Shown one piece after another: positions 37,300 to 50,056 of a stretch of 64,000 nucleotides of DNA. The DNA is taken from contig NC_039506.1 of NCBI RefSeq assembly GCF_003672135.1, positions 20,802,497-20,866,496 on the forward strand, read 5' to 3'. The notes beneath the pieces were generated by a model. That model did not search any database. It worked only from the letters and a program-made list of their open reading frames with translations, and was not told the origin of the DNA. The first letter of the stretch is position 1; each line of letters begins with the position of its first letter. This stretch comes from Ooceraea biroi. Taxonomy: Eukaryota > Arthropoda > Insecta > Hymenoptera > Formicidae. The position numbers and the translations under genes are program-made.

Positions 37300-38175
37300 C
37301 AGGGTGAGGCACCTAAAACAGGCCACCTGAATATCTCGGCTGTTATTGGTGATAGAAAACAATGTGTCAGACCAAACTTGCATGGTTTCGAGGGACACAT
37401 AATTTGTTCTAAATAGTTTTTTATTAGGTGGACGCGTAGAGGTCATATGAAGGTCAACTTCGTTTTTTTAAATGGTATGATGTGTTGTTTTACGTACCAT
37501 CTAGTAGAGCGTTTGAAGATGCGCACATTGATCTACGGGTCAAAATCATTCAAGGTCACTGAAGGCCAACTGCAAGGGAAAATAATTTACTTTATATTGC
37601 CTAGAGTTCTCTGCTATTAAAAATACTGTAAACTCAGAAATGAAAAAGTTCTAGCCCTTAGAAATTTTTTCTTTTTCCGCGAAGATCTGAGTTGTTGTTA
37701 TCATTATTTTGTATATTGCCTAGAGTTCCCTGCTGTTGAAAATACCGTAAATTCAGAAATGAAAAAGTTCTAGCTCTTAGAAATTTTTTCTTTTCCGAGA
37801 AGTTCTGAATTGTTGATATCTATATTTTTTTATATTGCCTAGAGTTCTCTGCTATTGAAAATACCGTAAACTCAGAAATGAAAAAGTTCTAGCACTTAGA
37901 AATTTTAGCCTTCAGTGACCTTGAATGATTTTGATCCGTAGATCAATGTGCGCATCTTTAAACGCTCTACTAGATGGTACGTAAAAAAACACATCATACC
38001 ATTTTAAAAAACGAAGTTGACCTTCATATGACCTCTACGCGTCCACCTAATAAAAAATTATTTAGAACAAATTATGTGTCCCTCGAAACCATGCAAGTTT
38101 GGTCTGACACATTTTTTTCTATCACCAATAACAGCCGAGATATTCAGGTGACTTGTCTTTAGGTGCCTCACCCTG
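37300..38175. mobile_element. Foldback (MITE-like) element with long terminal inverted repeats
   Basis: Terminal inverted repeats of about 270 bp (37300-37570 and 37908-38175) begin CAGGGTGAGGCACCTA and are nearly identical to each other's reverse complement. Both ends abut TATA, which fits insertion at a TA dinucleotide as in the Tc1/mariner superfamily. The interior is three tandem copies of a 119-bp unit. There is no transposase ORF, so it is non-autonomous. Short frames within the arms are not genes. Confidence 0.9.
37593..37907 (+). repeat. 119-bp tandem repeat, three copies
   Basis: Units start with TATATTGCCTAGAGTT at 37593, 37712 and 37831, a constant spacing of 119 bp. The third copy is cut short by the right inverted repeat. 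They form the core of the foldback element. Confidence 0.9.
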
Positions 38176-41100
38176 TATAATCAGATTTCATTATTTTACG
38201 TGCATATTGTTTTTTTATTATTAAAATCAAAGTATTCCTTTCTTTCGACCGAACTGGCAAATTTATTGATTATATATTACACAATTTTTTATTATTAATT
38301 AAAATTAGTCACAACATTTCGACGTTTTGCTTTAATTGCACAAGAGAGTTGATGTCATTATGCATCTAATAACCGCATTGACATGTCTCACAAGTTAACT
38401 TTCTATATGCACAAATTGGTTTTACAATTTTACAGTTGAGATATTTTCCAATACTTAATATCTTCGGACAAAGGCGTCTAAGCTATGCGAATATTGAAAA
38501 CATCTGGGTCTCTACTGAAATATCTAACGACCTCGTGTAATCGTTACACGAAATGAGCCAGAGGCCTTATGGAAACGTTTCCATGAGAATTATGCTTCAG
38601 CGGTTATTGATTGGGGTGTGTGTGGTAAAGTGCATACGAGAGGACCAGAAGGGTGGTGTAACGAGATTATCGATACTCAGCATCTTCTTATTACAAATTC
38701 GCCAGCGCAGCTCTCAGCACGAAAACGCAACCATACTGAAACCTTCATAATACCAAAATTAATAAATAATACATATCAAATAAATACATATCAAATAAAT
38801 CAATATAAATAATATAATATTTGATATCTAGATATAAATTAATCGAGAAATAATGGCTTTTATAAAATTTACTGCTGCAATTAGTCGAATAATTACCGGA
38901 GATATTTTTATCGCCCTTACTCGACTTCGAAAAACCAATCGTTCTCGATACACATTTATAATTTATATATTCTTCTTTCTATTATTAAACAGCATCAGTT
39001 GATCTTCGTGAGCTAAAGAAACCACGATATCACAGTTACTCCGATAAAATCCCGATAAAATTGGGCTGGCTGTCGCGACTTCAGCTTGCTTCAGCTACCG
39101 TAGGGTTGATTTGTGAGTCACACAAAAAAAATGAGAGGGAAATTGCAAAATGAGCAAAAAGAGAGAAAGAGAGCGAGAAGACGGAGATGGCAGGAGATTG
39201 CGCAGCGATGTCTCGAATGATCACGAATAGAAAAGGACTTCGTTCGTTCGTTGAAGCTTCTCAGTGGCTTCGTCGAGACTTTCGGTCGTGACGGAATTTG
39301 AGAGGAACGACCCTGGCATTTTACAATCGTACACTTTTAATGAACGATTTAATTGAAAAAATTGCTGTGCCAAATTATTCCAGGGATATTCGTTTCGCCA
39401 GTGTGCAAGAAAAATTCTTCCAATTGTTTTTACTTTAATTACTTAATTTGATGGCGAGTCACGAACCGAGACGGTTCTTTGTATGATTCGTGTCTATCAA
39501 ATTTTTAATCTTTGCACTCTTGCTTCTCGAGACGCTTTACATTTACCAATGTATCGCATATCACGAAATTGCATAAATGCAGTGCTGGCTATTAACGTTT
39601 ATTATAAATACTGCTCGGTCAGGAGAACGAAGTAATGCCGTCGTATTTGCGGCTATTCGTACTTCATAATACCGTAATCCTCTGGAAATTAACTCTCGAG
39701 AAACTAGCGAGCTCAGAACAAACTTTACAGATTTATCCGTCTGATAGTCCGTCCGGATAGTCCAATTCTGAGAAAATACAGTACTCTCGCTCTCGCTTAT
39801 ACGTAGATATCACGTATATATAATATTATATATTATTCGCTGAGTGGAAATAAATATATTTAACACCATTTACCACGCGGTCGTATAGTGGAGTTATTCG
39901 GGGAGGTGTTAACGCGATTCGTGCGGGGTAGCTTATAAAATCTGTTACGTAACTGCGAAGCATAAAATAGCCATGTCCGCCTATAATGGCAAATTGGTTT
40001 ACGACAAATTTACAAGCGGCGATCTCGTTGTAACAATTTCGCTCGCCACAAAACTGCGCAACTCTCTTCATCCTTTTACAAATGAACGCTGCTACCTTCA
40101 ACACGCTTTTCCGAAGACGAGTTAAAGTGAGAAAATTTTCACCGGAGGAGGCGCGGTAACGACGTCGCGTCTTCTGCCGGAAATGAGCAACTGCCAGGTC
40201 CTTTTACATGCCGGATAAATCGCCGGCGAGAAATAAAACAAAACTGGAGAAGCGATGTAGTAGCTTATCGCGTGGCTCTCGGAAGAACGGCCCAAGCCGA
40301 AATGAAATTTCATTAGCAATGTAAATACGGGTGGCGGGGAATAGAATTCGGTACGAACAATCGTTCTGTGCTCGCGTTTCCCTGTCGTCGGAAGAGGGCC
40401 GCTCCCCCTGTTGCAGTTGCATCTTGTCCTCTTGCTTTTATCCTGAAAATATTTTCCAGGTCTGTTAGCTACTCTCGAAAAAAGTGTAATAAATTCGGCT
40501 ACATTTCTCTACCGTTTTCTCGGGAGATTTCCACGATTTTTACGCGCTTGGAAAAGCTCCCGATCGTTTCCTTCTACGTCTGTAAATCTTGAAGGCGCAT
40601 ATGTCTAGGAATGTTGAATGGCCGATATTATCATTGATACTGAGCTTGTAAAATCGATAAACATCGATGATGGCATTATGATAATAAAATTTAATTTTTT
40701 TTTGTTTTAATAATGTGCTTGCAATTAATTTTTTAGAAACAAGTTGTACCGAGTAGACAGTACGTGATTATAACACTGTCAGTTACAAATTTCCACGTCG
40801 ATCGTTTCCGCTCTGCCAAGTATCACCGGAAATGAGAGCAACACGTGAGCGCCGCGCGGTCACGGCGTATTGATTTCGTGGTGGTGTCGGAGGAGTCCTA
40901 TCCAATCTCTTGTATTGTACTATCCAATCGTGCTGTACCCTATGAATTCCCTCTGGACTCGACTTGTGATAAACGACAGATAACACTTGTCACATTGTAA
41001 TTTGTTGTGGTTTTTCTGGCCGGGTTGAACTCATCGATTTTCATCCCACGGACAAGTCTATTTTTATACACAATTAATAATGATATTATAATCTACTGGA

Positions 41101-42049
41101 TCGATAATATCGATAATATAATATAATTTGTGAGACATTATTGTGAGACATTATGTGAGGTATTATTAAATGGCCTAGTGTGTTATTTAGAGAAATTGTT
41201 GCCGAGGACCCGAGGAAAGCCCGTACCGTAAATATCTCTTCTGAAAATCGTGCGCATCTTGTCTTCGCGATGCAGTCGCCTTCGATGAAACGCCCGTTCA
41301 AAATAGATACCTGGTGATAAATTGTACGTGATCTCATTACATGGCGCAATAAATTTTACGACGACGTTTTTAGGTACTCCAGTTATATTATCGGTTCAAT
41401 TATATTATCGTGTCCCACGTTGCAAGCTCGAAAATTCTACGGCAGCAGACGTCTCTCGGTGCACGCTCGTGTCAGTGCGATGGCATTTTTATGCTATCGA
41501 TCCGCTCCGAAGTCTTTGCTCGAGGACACGAAGTCGGGAATCCGAGTCGTGCGAGATCTTACCCGTGCTTTCTCGAGAATTCAAGTTTCCAGTGTTACCT
41601 GCGCTCTTCTGTAGAACTAATCGCTCCGAGTTCCAAGAATCATTGATTATTCAAGCCGACACTAATCTAAAACGAGCGACGAGCGCAAGGAGCGCGGTTT
41701 CAGAGAAGAAGAATTTTTCATCCCTTCGGATGCGCAGGACCGCTGGATAAGGTGAGATCATCCCAAACTTCCTTCATTATCCAATCTTGCACAGTCGAAG
41801 AGACGTCACTTCTCGTTAACGAAGCTTTGGAAACTTGGCGATTAAATTGACGCTAATTTGCGAAGTGGAATGCGCGCGGATTCGATGATCCTTTCGCAAC
41901 GTTGATTCCATGATGATATAATCGTTTGACGAAATCAAAGCGACTCGCTCTACGCGCGCGACTGCATCTTTAATCAATATTGGCCGTTGAATGGTTAACT
42001 GATTGAATGGTATCGATCAAGTAATTACATTTATTTTTTTGCAATTATA

Positions 42050-42055
42050 TTTATT
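42050..42055 (-). terminator. Poly(A) signal of serine protease 1
   Basis: AATAAA on the minus strand, 166 bp past the stop codon; a second copy lies at 42030-42035. Confidence 0.5.
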
Positions 42056-42220
42056 GGATCGAAAAAATGAGATGCTGCAGAGTACTTGCTATGTATCCCG
42101 CATCACATCGTTATCACATGTACAAGAGTATCTTTCTTCTCAATTTAAAAAATAAAAAAATCAGAAAATTGTACAAAGTGAACGACAAAGTATAAATCAT
42201 AGGCAGTGGACAGAATCGGT

Positions 42221-44497
42221 TTAGACGGAGTTAGCCTGAATCCAATCGATGTAAGAGGCGACTCGCGTGTAAACGGTCGGGTAGCTAGTGCTGGCGCAGC
42301 CATTCGCCCAGGATACCAGTCCGGTGAGCTTTCCAGCGACGGTCAATGGGCCACCAGAGTCACCCTGCAAGACATAGAGAAAGCATCGCTTTAAATTTGT
42401 TTCCGAGTTGAGTGGATGCGCGGATCTCATTTCAGGTTCTTTATTCTGTGTTGGAAAGTGCCTCTCAGAATTTCTTAGAATGTAATTATTCTTAGAGCGC
42501 GTAATTGACATCTGCGTTGATTATGTTTCGGAGTAGAATTATTTTCAGAGCACAATTCACGCGAATCTGTGTCAAGTTCATTCTAGGAATAAAATTGCAT
42601 TCTAAGATTTTGAAAATAACTTATATATATGTATATGTCGATATTATATATATCGAAGACGTCGAACGGACAGAGGAACGCAGGAAGACGAGATTCTTAA
42701 AGAGAACTTACGTGGCAAGATCCCTTCATCACAGCCTGGTCGTAGGCGCACACTTGCGTGTCGTAAACATTGTATCCCATACCCTGGTACTTCTCCCTGC
42801 AGTACTTCTGATCAGCGATGAAGATGTTCACGCGTTGCAAACGAGTTGTAGTCGGTCCACCTTGCTGTAATTTTGTAATAATATGTGTCACTGTAGTTCA
42901 CATGGAAGGGCGAGGGAGAGGGACATCTTAAGCTTTTTTCTGATTTTCGCACAAAATAATTAATATTAGAAATACGGAAATTCGATATTTGTTCCAAATT
43001 TCGCATCATTTGTGTATAAGAAATATAAATTAAAGAGCGCATTAAAAAATGATAGAAGACTCACCCAGAGCCTGCCCCATCCAGACACGATCGCTACATC
43101 ATTAGCATTGACTTTTTGGTCTTTTGGCGGCAGAGGAACGTATTCAAGATTCGTGGATCTTATGAACGGATTCTTTACCTAAAAGCCAATTTTTCTTTGA
43201 GCACTTTTTGATCCGAGAGATGTTGAGAAGAAAATAAAATAAATGTTTCTAACTGCTCTTGTGTGAAGAGAACATTACATAGAGTCTCGCTTACCTTTAG
43301 TAAAGCGATGTCGTTCAACCAGGAATTACCGGCCTGATAGTTCTCGTGAATGACGATCTTTTCCACTTCGTGCGTCGATTTTGGCTCTTTCAAGTCGATG
43401 GTACCAGCAATGACTTGTGTCCCGCGAGGCGAGCGTCTGTAATATAAACATTTAATTATTTAAACATTTGTTCTCTCGAACGTATATATCATATATTTTA
43501 TATTGATGAAACGATATATGCATATAGATATAAAATGAAGAAGCATACGTAGAAGACTTTAATTTTTATTTTAATACTAGATATCAAGTTAATATGTTAA
43601 TAACGATGTATACAATTGTTTGATGAGAATATTAGATTAAATTACAATGCAAAGGCAGCAATGATGAAATGATGAACTTACCCTTGCACACAGTGAGCTG
43701 CCGTGATGACATAGTTTTCATTCAGCACGGAGCCGCCGCAGAAGTGGAAGTTGCTGCCAACGTCTTGAAGAGAGACCTATCAAAGTAATGGCAAACTTTA
43801 GTATTCGTGCATCTGTCGATGTAACATTTCCACAAGTACTTCCTTGAGCGCGAGAGAAAAATGTTTTTAAATAAATCATGAAGTACAAACGCATTATAAA
43901 TGCACAAGCGTATTTTGTATTTATTGAAATTCTAAGCGAAAATGTTCTTTTATTGATGCGTCACATACTTGATACGGAATTTCGCCTAATTTAGCGTCTT
44001 CTCCATTCACGATCCTAGGATCGAAGGCCCGTTCAATGAGCCCAGCTACAATAATAAATTGCATGATTAAAATGGAATCAGAAGAAATTTATAACTTGCG
44101 TATAGTACGAAATCGTGATGAATAACAATTCTCATTTTTTTACATGTATATTTCAATAGCAAACTTTCATATCTTTGCGTTAATATTCGTTCGATAAATT
44201 TCCTTTAGAAACAAAACGCAAAATGTAATTCTACTATTCTTGCAGTCTTATCTGCGCATTTAATTCGATACTAATTCAAACTGCCATAAAGTAAATAAAA
44301 AATTGTATATCAGAATAATGCAACATAGTAAATAGATTTATCTCCTACAATATTTTTAAGAGAACTGTATCAGTTTGTCATGCACTCAAGCGAATGTTTG
44401 TTAACGTTAAACGAATGATCGGTTTGCCCAATGAGAGTCATTACTTACCTTGGGAAAAGGCCAGCAAGCCGAAGAGAAACAGAATTGTCAACGCCAT
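42221..44497 (-). CDS. Secreted S1A serine protease 1 (elastase/chymotrypsin type)
   Basis: A probable digestive endopeptidase made as a zymogen. Seven exons: 44497-44449, 44045-43969, 43776-43682, 43436-43295, 43178-43065, 42864-42712, 42364-42221 (774 nt, 257 aa). A signal peptide (MALTILFLFGLLAFS) is followed by a short propeptide and the activation site DPR|IVNGED. The catalytic triad is present: TAAHC (His57), NDIALL (Asp102), GDSGGP (Ser195). Cysteines fit the three disulfides 42-58, 168-182 and 191-220. In chymotrypsin numbering position 189 is Gly, 216 is Ala (SWANGC) and 226 is Thr (YPTVYTRV), so it should not cleave after Lys/Arg; the pocket resembles elastase. It is the first of three tandem paralogues. 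Automatic annotation would probably call it chymotrypsin- or trypsin-like. Confidence 0.92.
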
Positions 44498-44533
44498 CGC
44501 TTTACTGAGTGAAGACCACCACTGGCACTGCGA

Positions 44534-44540
44534 ATTTATA
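44534..44540 (-). promoter_or_regulatory. TATA box of serine protease 1
   Basis: TATAAAT on the minus strand. An arthropod initiator TCAGT lies about 30 bp downstream (44504-44508), only a few bases before the ATG, so the 5' UTR should be very short. Confidence 0.7.
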
Positions 44541-44598
44541 CCATTTCCACTGTAAAAGAAGCAGCCCAATGAGTGAGGAGTTTTTTCTCGTTAATGTT

Positions 44599-44608
44599 AG
44601 ATTAGATA
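44599..44608. promoter_or_regulatory. AGATTAGATA element, protease 1
   Basis: The 10-mer AGATTAGATA (as read on the plus strand), 102 bp upstream of the ATG; it is identical in all three protease promoters. GATAAG sites follow at 44656 and 44694. Confidence 0.55.
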
Positions 44609-47600
44609 GGTTGATTATGAAGTAGTATATCGCAGATGTCATACTGAGATTTTTTGATAAGGTAGAAATACCGTAGTGTCTCAATTGCCTCCCGATAAGA
44701 GCTCGGTATCGGACGTTGAGATTTCAACCGCGAAAATTCTATCTGATGTTACTAACATTAATGTCACCGACTGATTTCGTCTCGCGTTACGTCATCTGCG
44801 AATGCTCTATGATTAATAAAATCAATAAAATAATTAATAAAATCAATCACATTTACTTTACATCGAGTCGCACGATTGTTCATTGCTCAACATTTTTCAT
44901 TTTTGACTGAATGCAAGGATTCTTCAGTCAAAGATTCTTCTCTCGAAATGTTATGTGTTGCTGCCTAAATTAAAAGTAAATTAGCAAATTGGTAATTGAA
45001 CTCTGATCCAAAACTGATGTAATTTTTAGTAGATTGTCGTAATGCTTTTTTATGAGCATTATCTTTTAACACACGAGAGCGTAGAGCGATAATAACCTCG
45101 ATTATCATCATGTAGATTCACGAGCGAGACTTGGGTTTTCCCGTATATCTTAATAAAATGAATTTCTCATGTGTTCTATTGATGCAATCAAAGCTGAAAA
45201 AATCTCCCGATTGATATGATAATCATTATTTTTGTACTCGTTTTGTACTTTCCAGCTTAGAATGTATATGTTACGAGCTGATAGCTGCATTATTTTTGAA
45301 CTTCGCAGAAGCGTTGATTACACTTATCGCTCGCCAATCTTCTCACAAACAATCAATTAATTAATATGTTTATGATTGGATTACAAAAATACGATGATGT
45401 GATGTCACCTTTTAAATGTTTTCTAGAAAAGAGTACTTTTCTTATCGGTTGCGCGATCGAATTAAGTATAAACCGAACGTTAAATAACAACTTTCAGCTT
45501 GATAGCAATTACCGCTATATTGTACATATTACACACACGACTGCATTAAGAAGGAAAAGTCGTATCCGTCGACGCGAAATGATGATCTTGAGGATCGCGT
45601 GACACGAAGAACAAGCTAATTACTGCCTAATTAAAAGTTCTACTCTCGCTGTGCCAATTTCAACGAGAGGTCTCGCGAGGGATGAAGTTTTGGCTATCCC
45701 GACTGGTTCACCATTTTTTTTATCGTAGAATCCTGTGATGGACCATGCGTTGAACGCGCGCGAATAGGTGGGAGACGATCGATCGTTGGTCCAGGATGGC
45801 TGCAGGCTATCAGTATTTCAGGATTCGCTCGCGACCGACGACCCCGTGCCCTGACCGCATAATCGGTCGTCTGGATGATCAAAGCCAGTGAGATCGCGAT
45901 CGCCGATATTTTACGTGCACGAATTGTCGATCACACTCGTTCGGTCTTTACAAAACTTCTTGGTAGCATATGGGAGTTGCACGGGTAAATTTACAACAGA
46001 TGGGTAGAAGTTTTGAAAACTCAGGCGAATCCATGGGAACGCAGAAGCATGGTTCGCAGAGTTTCTAACTGTTCAAGATAGCGTGCGTTATGGGGATTTG
46101 ATGGGGAAAATTATAAATCGATAGAATTCGAGAAAGTTGAGCTCGAGCGTTATTGATATCCGTTATTGATTCACATTTTATTTCGTAATTTATTTTCTGT
46201 TGCATTCGTCGCTCGTTATGTAATCTCGATAAGATATTCTATATTTTTGTATGATAAGCATAATATTTTCGTGATTGGACTGCGAATGTTTATCCGTGTT
46301 GCGTTTTGGAAACGCGGAAACGATAGTGCTTATCGAGTCCTAGTAATACATTTATCGTATGCTCGTAAAAGACGTTTATAAACGTTGCGTTACACAAGCA
46401 TACGTGCGCTGCTTATTTATCAATTATGATAACAGCTCTATCGCCCGATAAAATTATTCGGCGCGATAAAGTGGCATCCTAAATAAATTGCGTGACAATC
46501 ACAGTCCTCCCAATCACAGTGACCACGCGCACTTGACATAACTAGATCGAGAGAAACTATGAATTTCCTAATCAAGCCTAGCTCTGATAACGATCGCTCG
46601 TTTAGCCGGGTTATTTTATCTGATAGTCCGCTGGATACAATATTTACGAAAATCGTTTACCAATAGACGTGACTCGATAAGTATTTTTGTTAGTGGCGCC
46701 TGCATTGCAGGTCACCGACGAGTGAGTAAACGGCACAAAATGGGACGGGAAAAATTGTATCGCCTTGTAAACCGTGAAACATTTCCCGTGCCGCCGCCGT
46801 CGGATAAATAAATAAATCTGTGTTTCGCAAATACGCGTTACGAGTGCACATTATTTGCACGGGGTGGAATCGTTTCCTTACATCGGCGTCGCGCTCGCGA
46901 AATGCATTATTCACCGCGGGCCCTTTCTTCCGGGAAATCGGTTGTCGCAAAATTGCAGATGAAATAAAAGGGTCAAAGGGCTGGCGCGCGTTCGAGCCAG
47001 TCATCCGGAAACACGGTTTTTCCTGCGGCGCGTAAAATCGCCCTCGAGATCCTCAAACAAAGCGGCAGCGCTTTTGGAGAGGCCTCTGCGCGAATAAACG
47101 CTGTAAGGACGCGCATTTACCCCGGTGTAATATCACTTATACAGCAGGGAAAAAAACGCGTAATCCGCAGGAATCCGCTATGAAAATTGCGTAAAATAAC
47201 GCTAAGCTATGTTGAAGCGCGGATCGCAAATATACGCATTTGCGTGAATGCATGCGTCACGTACGCCCCCGACGTTTCTTCGTCCGTCGCTGATTTCCGC
47301 GTTTGCGAATGGATGAAAATGCCACCGCGTGATTGATTTCGATGCATGATTCAGCGTGATGTGATTCACGCTTTGTCTTCACGCGTGCCGTTGTCGATGC
47401 AATTATTTAATCCGATTATATGAACAAGTAAAATAAAACAATCGCGGTCGTTTCGTTCAATCGCTCAATTTGCAATAGTACAATTTATTCCTCGAACGTT
47501 TCGAGGCTGCTCTGGATCCTCTCTCAAGCAGATAGTTAGGGAGTAAGAGATAACAGCAATTATTTATTTCAGCCTATTGTGAGATTTAATTAAGACTGCG

Positions 47601-50056
47601 TCGCCGATCACTGCGTCAGCGATTGCAGTAACAACACGTTTATCGACCGTCAGACCACATGATGGATCTGTTCAACATGGCGTTCCCTGATCTCTCTGAC
47701 AATTGCGCGATTTATTAGGGTGCATCGAACCTTCGAGGAGGTCTCCCCTCAGACGAGCGTCAAGAACAGTTTAACGTTGCATCTCCTCTCTTTCTCTCTC
47801 TCCTCAATGAGAAAATAGTCCTGCGATGACTGCGTATCGCATTACGCTACGTGCATGACTTGTCGTGATAAAAGAGCATCGATTGCCAGTTTGTACAAAG
47901 TCTCGGATCCGTCTCTGTACCACGTATCGCCGCCGCTAATTAATGCTCCGAGCTCGCCGTCATGAATTTTATCCGCGCGATTTCGATAATAAAGAATCGC
48001 AAGCACGTTCCGCCTATGTATTTCGTTTCACTCTCGTCGCGCGACGCTTGAAATCAGCCAGCTAATTAATTAATTATCCATCACCGATTTATGTCGAGAG
48101 AAACGCGGCGCTTGCCTTGGTACAATATAATGTCAATTGTAGGCAATAATTTACACAAGTAATTGACTTGCTGTTTCGTGTATCCATATTTTTAGTATAA
48201 ACATTCCGCAAGAAAATAATTTTACAAAATTTACAATGGTAAAAACATAAAGAATATTTTACAAATACATGGTTCAACATAAGATTTGAAAAATTTGTCT
48301 TAAATATTATATTATTCTATAACATATAATAAGTAAAATATGTATAATTTATCTCTTCAATATGTAATCCTTAATGTACGCATGTAAATACATGTTTTAC
48401 ATGGTAATTATTCCAGGTTTTAGCAAGTTTCGTATTTTCATCGAATCCTCGAGCTCATCACTGCAAACCACGGCATTCATAAAAATGCACGGAGAAGCGC
48501 AGTCAGCTCGATTTAAATTGCTAACAACGAAAATATTGGCTCCGACACTTTCGGCCGAGTTACATCGCCACGCTCGACAAGATAACCGAGTCTGTTGATT
48601 CGGCCAATATAGTCGATCGATAAATCTATTGACGTCCAGCACGCGCAACCGCATTGTGTATATTTATCGAGCTAATAAAACATTAATCCCGATACGCAAT
48701 AGAATCGCTTCTCGCGCAAACAGAAGAAGACTCGTATCGAGTCAACGAGTTTTTCCTTGCGCGTATAATCGTTCATCGGCGGATCTCGCGTTTGCGACCG
48801 ACAGATTGTAAATTGTTCGTAACGTATGAGTGTACACCGACCGTTACTGAATAATACGTGCGATATATGTTGATTGCATTGTTATATTACACGACCGCGA
48901 GTGCACGCGGAATAAGCGACGCGCCTTGCAGCTGCATTTTACAGCGAAAATACCGTGAAACGTTATTCATAGTCGTGTGCCTACCGTAATGTTGCGCAAC
49001 GCGTCCGTAATTAGTCGGGCGTAAATTACGGCTGGCGCATTCATGGTAAGTTAGCGACGCTACGGGGGTAAGTTAATCATCGTCTCTCACAGTGACGGGG
49101 TGGATTATGCGAACAATATCAGGATATCGCGCGCGATAACTAATCACGATGGTACGTGATGCTGCCAAGTGCATATACGTGACACAGCGGTTCCTCACGG
49201 AATTCGGCATTGTCACGATGTCGCACGGTCACCCTGCGCGATTTTTTTCGGCCTTTGATTGCAAAGCTCGATGAAAATCGAACACTTCTCTCAAAACGAT
49301 CAGCGACCAGTCGCTGGCACTATTTTCTCTTTTGTCTGCTCGTTCATGTTCATGGTACATTTGTTTGTAAAAGAAAGAATGTAGTTTAGCTATTGCGTGT
49401 CAAGTATCTTATGTATTTTTGGCTTCGAAATTTACGTATTTACTAATCTAGTATTTACAATTTCTAAAGAAGCGGAACTAGTTAATTTATAATATTTATC
49501 ACAATTACAATTTATCAAATTTATAACGTGTGCAGTCTAAGTCGATTTCGGTATACCTCGTATTCTACTTATTATTATTTATAATTATTATTTATACTTA
49601 TTATTATACAAGTCACTAGCTATTTACAATATATAAACTACGCCAATAAATTTACAGTTAAGTGAACAGTTAAGCACAAAATAGGAACTCGTAAATCTTT
49701 GACACTGCGATCGGCATGTGTGATCAACGCTAATCACGAAATGTGACGATATTACAGTTCTCTTGCTTACAAATAACTGTTAATTATTACGTATGATTGA
49801 TCGTCGCGCTTAGAATTTTAACTCATTTCAACGATCAATTGATTATTCGTATTCTATCTTACAATCTTACAATTCTATTTTACAATCAATTGATTGTTGA
49901 AATGACGATGGCAACGCACTTGCGATTCGCGAAGCAGTTATCATCGATCAACGATGATTCTCGTCGTGATCTATCATAGTGAGACGAAAATGGAAAAATG
50001 AACGGATGATTTCGTATCTTTGGTACATGCACGCGTTGCATATCGCAGATCGGTAT

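Larger units (their letters stand above)
35461..42220. other. Noncoding region with a foldback transposon
   Basis: No coding exon is supported. The next exon of the Cys/His repeat gene could lie here: a consensus CAG|GTGAGT occurs at 36037-36045, but I cannot define a matching exon. The stretch holds the transposon at 37300-38175 and, at its right end, the 3' flank of the first protease gene. Confidence 0.5.
44498..50056. other. Intergenic between protease 1 and protease 2
   Basis: Apart from the protease 1 promoter at the left end, I find no gene, protease pseudogene fragment or obvious transposon in this 5.5 kb. Confidence 0.55.

Noticed and set aside
37252..38162. ORFs of 60-65 codons in the foldback element
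   Set aside because: The two longest are the same sequence from opposite arms of the inverted repeat and have no transposase motif.
38553..38812. Two overlapping ORFs of about 65 codons that might be a transposon remnant
   Set aside because: Neither shows a recognisable reverse transcriptase, transposase or gag motif.
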